A DNA stretch of 17,875 bases, taken from assembly GCA_905203765.1 (NCBI GenBank), contig CAJKXC010000051.1, positions 1 through 17,875 on the forward strand, given 5' to 3'. Of the stretch, positions 15,530 through 17,875 are shown piece by piece. The notes under the pieces were generated by a model, which was given only the letters and a program-made list of their open reading frames with translations, did not search any database and was not told the origin of the DNA. The position numbers and the translations under genes were made by a program. The DNA comes from an uncultured Bacteroides sp. GTDB lineage: Bacteria; Bacteroidota; Bacteroidia; Bacteroidales; Bacteroidaceae. Each line of letters opens with the position of its first letter. Within the stretch, counting starts at the first letter, position 1.

Positions 15530-15571
15530 TCCTTCCTTATCGGACAAGCATCCGGTAAGGGAGGATTTTTT
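15530..15571 (+). terminator. Strong terminator after paralogue 1
   Basis: A 15-bp stem (15530-15544 with 15551-15565, including two G-T wobble pairs) encloses the loop CAAGCA and is followed by six T. It begins 22 bases after the stop codon. Confidence 0.94.
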
Positions 15572-15666
15572 ATTTCCAATCCCCGCTTATTCCTATCTAT
15601 ACAGCCTGTTTCTCTCCCAAAAAGTAAATATTTTATCTAATCGCCCAAAAAGAAACAATGTTTTCA

Positions 15667-15695
15667 TTTGCCTATCGAAAATAAGTATATATTTG
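15667..15695 (+). promoter_or_regulatory. Putative promoter of the second LruC lipoprotein gene
   Basis: TTTG at 15667-15670 and TATATTTG at 15688-15695 are 17 bases apart, as before paralogue 1. The 46-base leader is rich in CAA/CAAA runs and carries AAAGGA about ten bases before the ATG. Confidence 0.65.
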
Positions 15696-15741
15696 TATTG
15701 AGATCAACAACAACAAACAAACAAACATCAAAAGGAATCTT

Positions 15742-17670
15742 ATGAATAAATCTTTCTTTACAGAATGCGCGTTCATTATCATGTCGTCCGCATTCATGTT
15801 CAGCAGTTGCATGGAAAAAGACGTGTACAAAGGGGAGCCCCAAAACCAGCCGCTGAAGCCTTCGGAAGTATTCGACTTCAGCCTGACAAAAGAAATCAAA
15901 GTAGACATCGACTACGGTTTTACCAACGACTACTACGTCCTGTTCCAACTCTACGACCAAGACCCGATGAAACTGGTAGACGATTCCTGGGTAAAAGACG
16001 AAACACTGAATCCCGTCTATGCCGCCTCTACCGATACCAAAGGACAATATTCGGGTACCATCACCATTCCGTCGAGCATCACCGAAGTATGGCTTTATAG
16101 CGAATACCTGGGAACAGTGTCGCCGGTGAAACTTGCCGTATCAAATGGTACAGTGAGCTATAATCAGAAGGAATATATAGCATCCTTGCAGGCAAAGACC
16201 AGAGGAACAACCGGTAAAGGGTACAAATATCCTGCTGACTGGATAACTATGCCGGGAGTCGATTGGAATCCCTACGGAGCACCCTCGAACATGGAGACCG
16301 GCTTGAATATGCCACCCGCTGAGATTCTGTACAGTATGAAGAAAGTATACGCTAATGCCTCAAATGATTACATAGGCAGGAAGCATCCGACGTGGACGGA
16401 CGGCACAGAAAATACCACCGAAATCAAAATAACCAAAGATACGGAAGTAAGCATGGTCTTTGCCGGTATCAATTCATCATCAACCTGGTCTAATGTGGTA
16501 GGCTATTTCACTTATGCCACAGGTACCACACCTACAGTAGAGACCATCCAAAAAGTGCTCGTTTTCCCCAATGTCACTCCTTTTCTTGATCAAAGCGGGA
16601 AACAGAGAGGTGCATTGCTATGCGGCAATGAAGTAAAACTGAAGTATTGGAACGGAACGACATTTGAAGATAAATTTCCGAAAGGAATCACTATCGGACT
16701 ATGTATAGAAAGCAATGGATTTGAAAAGACTGCAGACATCAAAAGAAAAGGTTATACCGGTACATACTATTCCCACAGTTCCATGAACAAAGACGGGAAA
16801 CAACACACTGTAGCTTTGCGCACCGGAACTACCAACCAGACTGTAACCATCGGCTTTGAAGATAAAGCCGACTTTAATTATTGCGACGCCCTCTTCTGTC
16901 TGAACATAGCAGAGCCCGATGCCATCGACACCGGCAATAGCCCGGCACTGCCCTTGACAGGTTCTCCAAGCAGTGCGGAAAACGTGACAACGTATCGCGG
17001 AACACTGACTTTCGAAGATCAATGGCCTTCCGAAGGAGACTATGACATGAATGATGTAGTTGTATCCTATAAATCAACCCTTTACCGCCAGATTATCAGC
17101 AACAAAGTATATAAGATAGTAGACGAGTTTACCCCGATTCATAATGGCGGTACTTACACCTGCGGATTCGGGTATCAACTACATCAGCTTCCGGCAGATC
17201 AAGTGACAAGCATCCAAGTAGAAGGCAGCGGCAGTTGGCAGGTGGAAACAGGCCAATCGCACCCTACCGTTATCTTATTTGATAACCTGAAAGATGCTTT
17301 AGGGAAGAAAATCACTGTAACAACCGAAGTCACCGATGTAGATGCAAAGTCTGTTACTCCTCCTTACAATCCGTTCATCTTCGTGAACGGCAGAGGCAGA
17401 GAAGTACACATGGTAAACTATCCGCCTACCAATAAGGCCGATCTTTCCCTCTTCGGTACCGCCGACGATGCCTCCAACTCCGCCTCGGGGATTTATTACA
17501 TTTCCCGTTACAACAAAGATGATTTGAAGCTGATGCCCTTCTGCATCAACCTTGCAAACGTTACCGACTTCAATATTCCCGCCGAAGGCGTCAGGATATA
17601 CCAAACCTATCCCGGCTTTGTAGAATGGGTGAACTCCGATGGCAAGACTAATACGAAATGGTACAAGTAG
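15742..17670 (+). CDS. LruC/DUF4842-type surface lipoprotein, paralogue 2
   Basis: A 642-residue lipoprotein with the same plan as its upstream neighbour. The lipobox is FSSC with Cys23, followed by MEKD. Shared N-terminal segments include PSEVFDFSLTKE and YGFTNDYYVLF. The DUF4114-like motif is FEDKADFNYCD (372-382), and the LruC motif FEDQWPSEGDYDMNDV is at 424-439. The C-terminal HNGGTYTCGFGYQL and VHMVNYPPT segments are nearly identical to paralogue 1. The middle (about 145-260) differs in sequence and slightly in length. Both genes keep every acidic motif, so neither looks decayed. Tandem duplication followed by divergence of the central part is the simplest reading. A periodic dyad array begins right after the stop. 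Confidence 0.88.
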   Translation: MNKSFFTECAFIIMSSAFMFSSCMEKDVYKGEPQNQPLKPSEVFDFSLTKEIKVDIDYGFTNDYYVLFQLYDQDPMKLVDDSWVKDETLNPVYAASTDTKGQYSGTITIPSSITEVWLYSEYLGTVSPVKLAVSNGTVSYNQKEYIASLQAKTRGTTGKGYKYPADWITMPGVDWNPYGAPSNMETGLNMPPAEILYSMKKVYANASNDYIGRKHPTWTDGTENTTEIKITKDTEVSMVFAGINSSSTWSNVVGYFTYATGTTPTVETIQKVLVFPNVTPFLDQSGKQRGALLCGNEVKLKYWNGTTFEDKFPKGITIGLCIESNGFEKTADIKRKGYTGTYYSHSSMNKDGKQHTVALRTGTTNQTVTIGFEDKADFNYCDALFCLNIAEPDAIDTGNSPALPLTGSPSSAENVTTYRGTLTFEDQWPSEGDYDMNDVVVSYKSTLYRQIISNKVYKIVDEFTPIHNGGTYTCGFGYQLHQLPADQVTSIQVEGSGSWQVETGQSHPTVILFDNLKDALGKKITVTTEVTDVDAKSVTPPYNPFIFVNGRGREVHMVNYPPTNKADLSLFGTADDASNSASGIYYISRYNKDDLKLMPFCINLANVTDFNIPAEGVRIYQTYPGFVEWVNSDGKTNTKWYK

Positions 17671-17680
17671 AGTCACTAAC

Positions 17681-17875
17681 GGACTCGCAGTCCCAACCAT
17701 CAGTTTCAACGAAGGAAACTCGCAGTTTCACTGTAGCAAACTCGGAGTTTCAAAGGTTGAAACTGTTGGTTTCATTATAGGAAACTGTTAGTTTCAACCA
17801 TTGAAACTGGGAGTTCCAACGGTTGACTCTTTTTGAAACTATAAGGTGACTTGTCCTGATATAGGTTGACTATAA
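17681..17875. repeat. 22-bp periodic array of interlocking dyads
   Basis: After the stop codon at 17670, six 22-bp units start at 17702, 17724, 17746, 17768, 17790 and 17812. The consensus is AGTTTCAA-NNN-TTGAAACT-NNN. Perfect dyads include 17746-17764, 17790-17808, GAAACTCGCAGTTTC (17715-17729) and GAAACTGTTAGTTTC (17781-17795). An outlying dyad, GGACTCGCAGTCC (17681-17693), keeps the same CGC centre. Beyond 17833 the pattern decays into GGTTGACT-like pieces at 17821, 17844 and 17864 and reaches the window end. There are no spacers of CRISPR type. It could act as a tandem protein-binding site or give alternating RNA hairpins. Confidence 0.8.

Overview
The window looks like a chromosomal segment from Bacteroides in the broad sense. 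Upstream of most genes there is a TAnnTTTG element, the Bacteroidota sigma -7 box. Shine-Dalgarno sequences are mostly absent. The protein set also fits: an LruC-type lipoprotein pair, a large periplasmic TPR protein next to a TonB-receptor-like barrel, and a topoisomerase I with a Lys/Ala/Thr-rich tail. I cannot name the species from sequence alone. The GC-rich third positions of the TPR and topA genes would suit a higher-GC Bacteroides.

Left part (1-2998): the 3' end of a tRNA-Asn with its terminator, then a small outer-membrane barrel gene on the + strand. Facing it is a three-gene minus-strand operon in the order DEDDh exonuclease, inositol-monophosphatase-family enzyme, ComF-like phosphoribosyltransferase. 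The operon starts from a 103-bp divergent promoter region shared with the next module.

Centre-left (2999-5993): a compact, lower-GC toxin-antitoxin-like pair made of a 50-residue basic protein and a TacT-like GNAT acetyltransferase. It is followed by 668 bp without a gene that holds a degenerate 22-bp tandem repeat. Next come a membrane acyltransferase and a zinc-ribbon Nudix hydrolase, overlapping by one base.

Centre (6051-13367): a 1011-residue exported TPR protein and a plug-less TonB-receptor-like barrel, probably co-transcribed and acting together at the outer membrane. Then topA, with a perfect dyad about 28 bp upstream of its -7 box and a strong terminator.

Right part (13591-17875): two tandem paralogous lipoproteins carrying DUF4114/LruC-type acidic motifs, each with its own promoter. 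After the second gene lies a second 22-bp periodic array, built from interlocking dyads and running toward the window end.

Most worth following up are the two 22-bp arrays, the GNAT module with its very small partner, the TPR/barrel pair and the mosaic lipoprotein pair.
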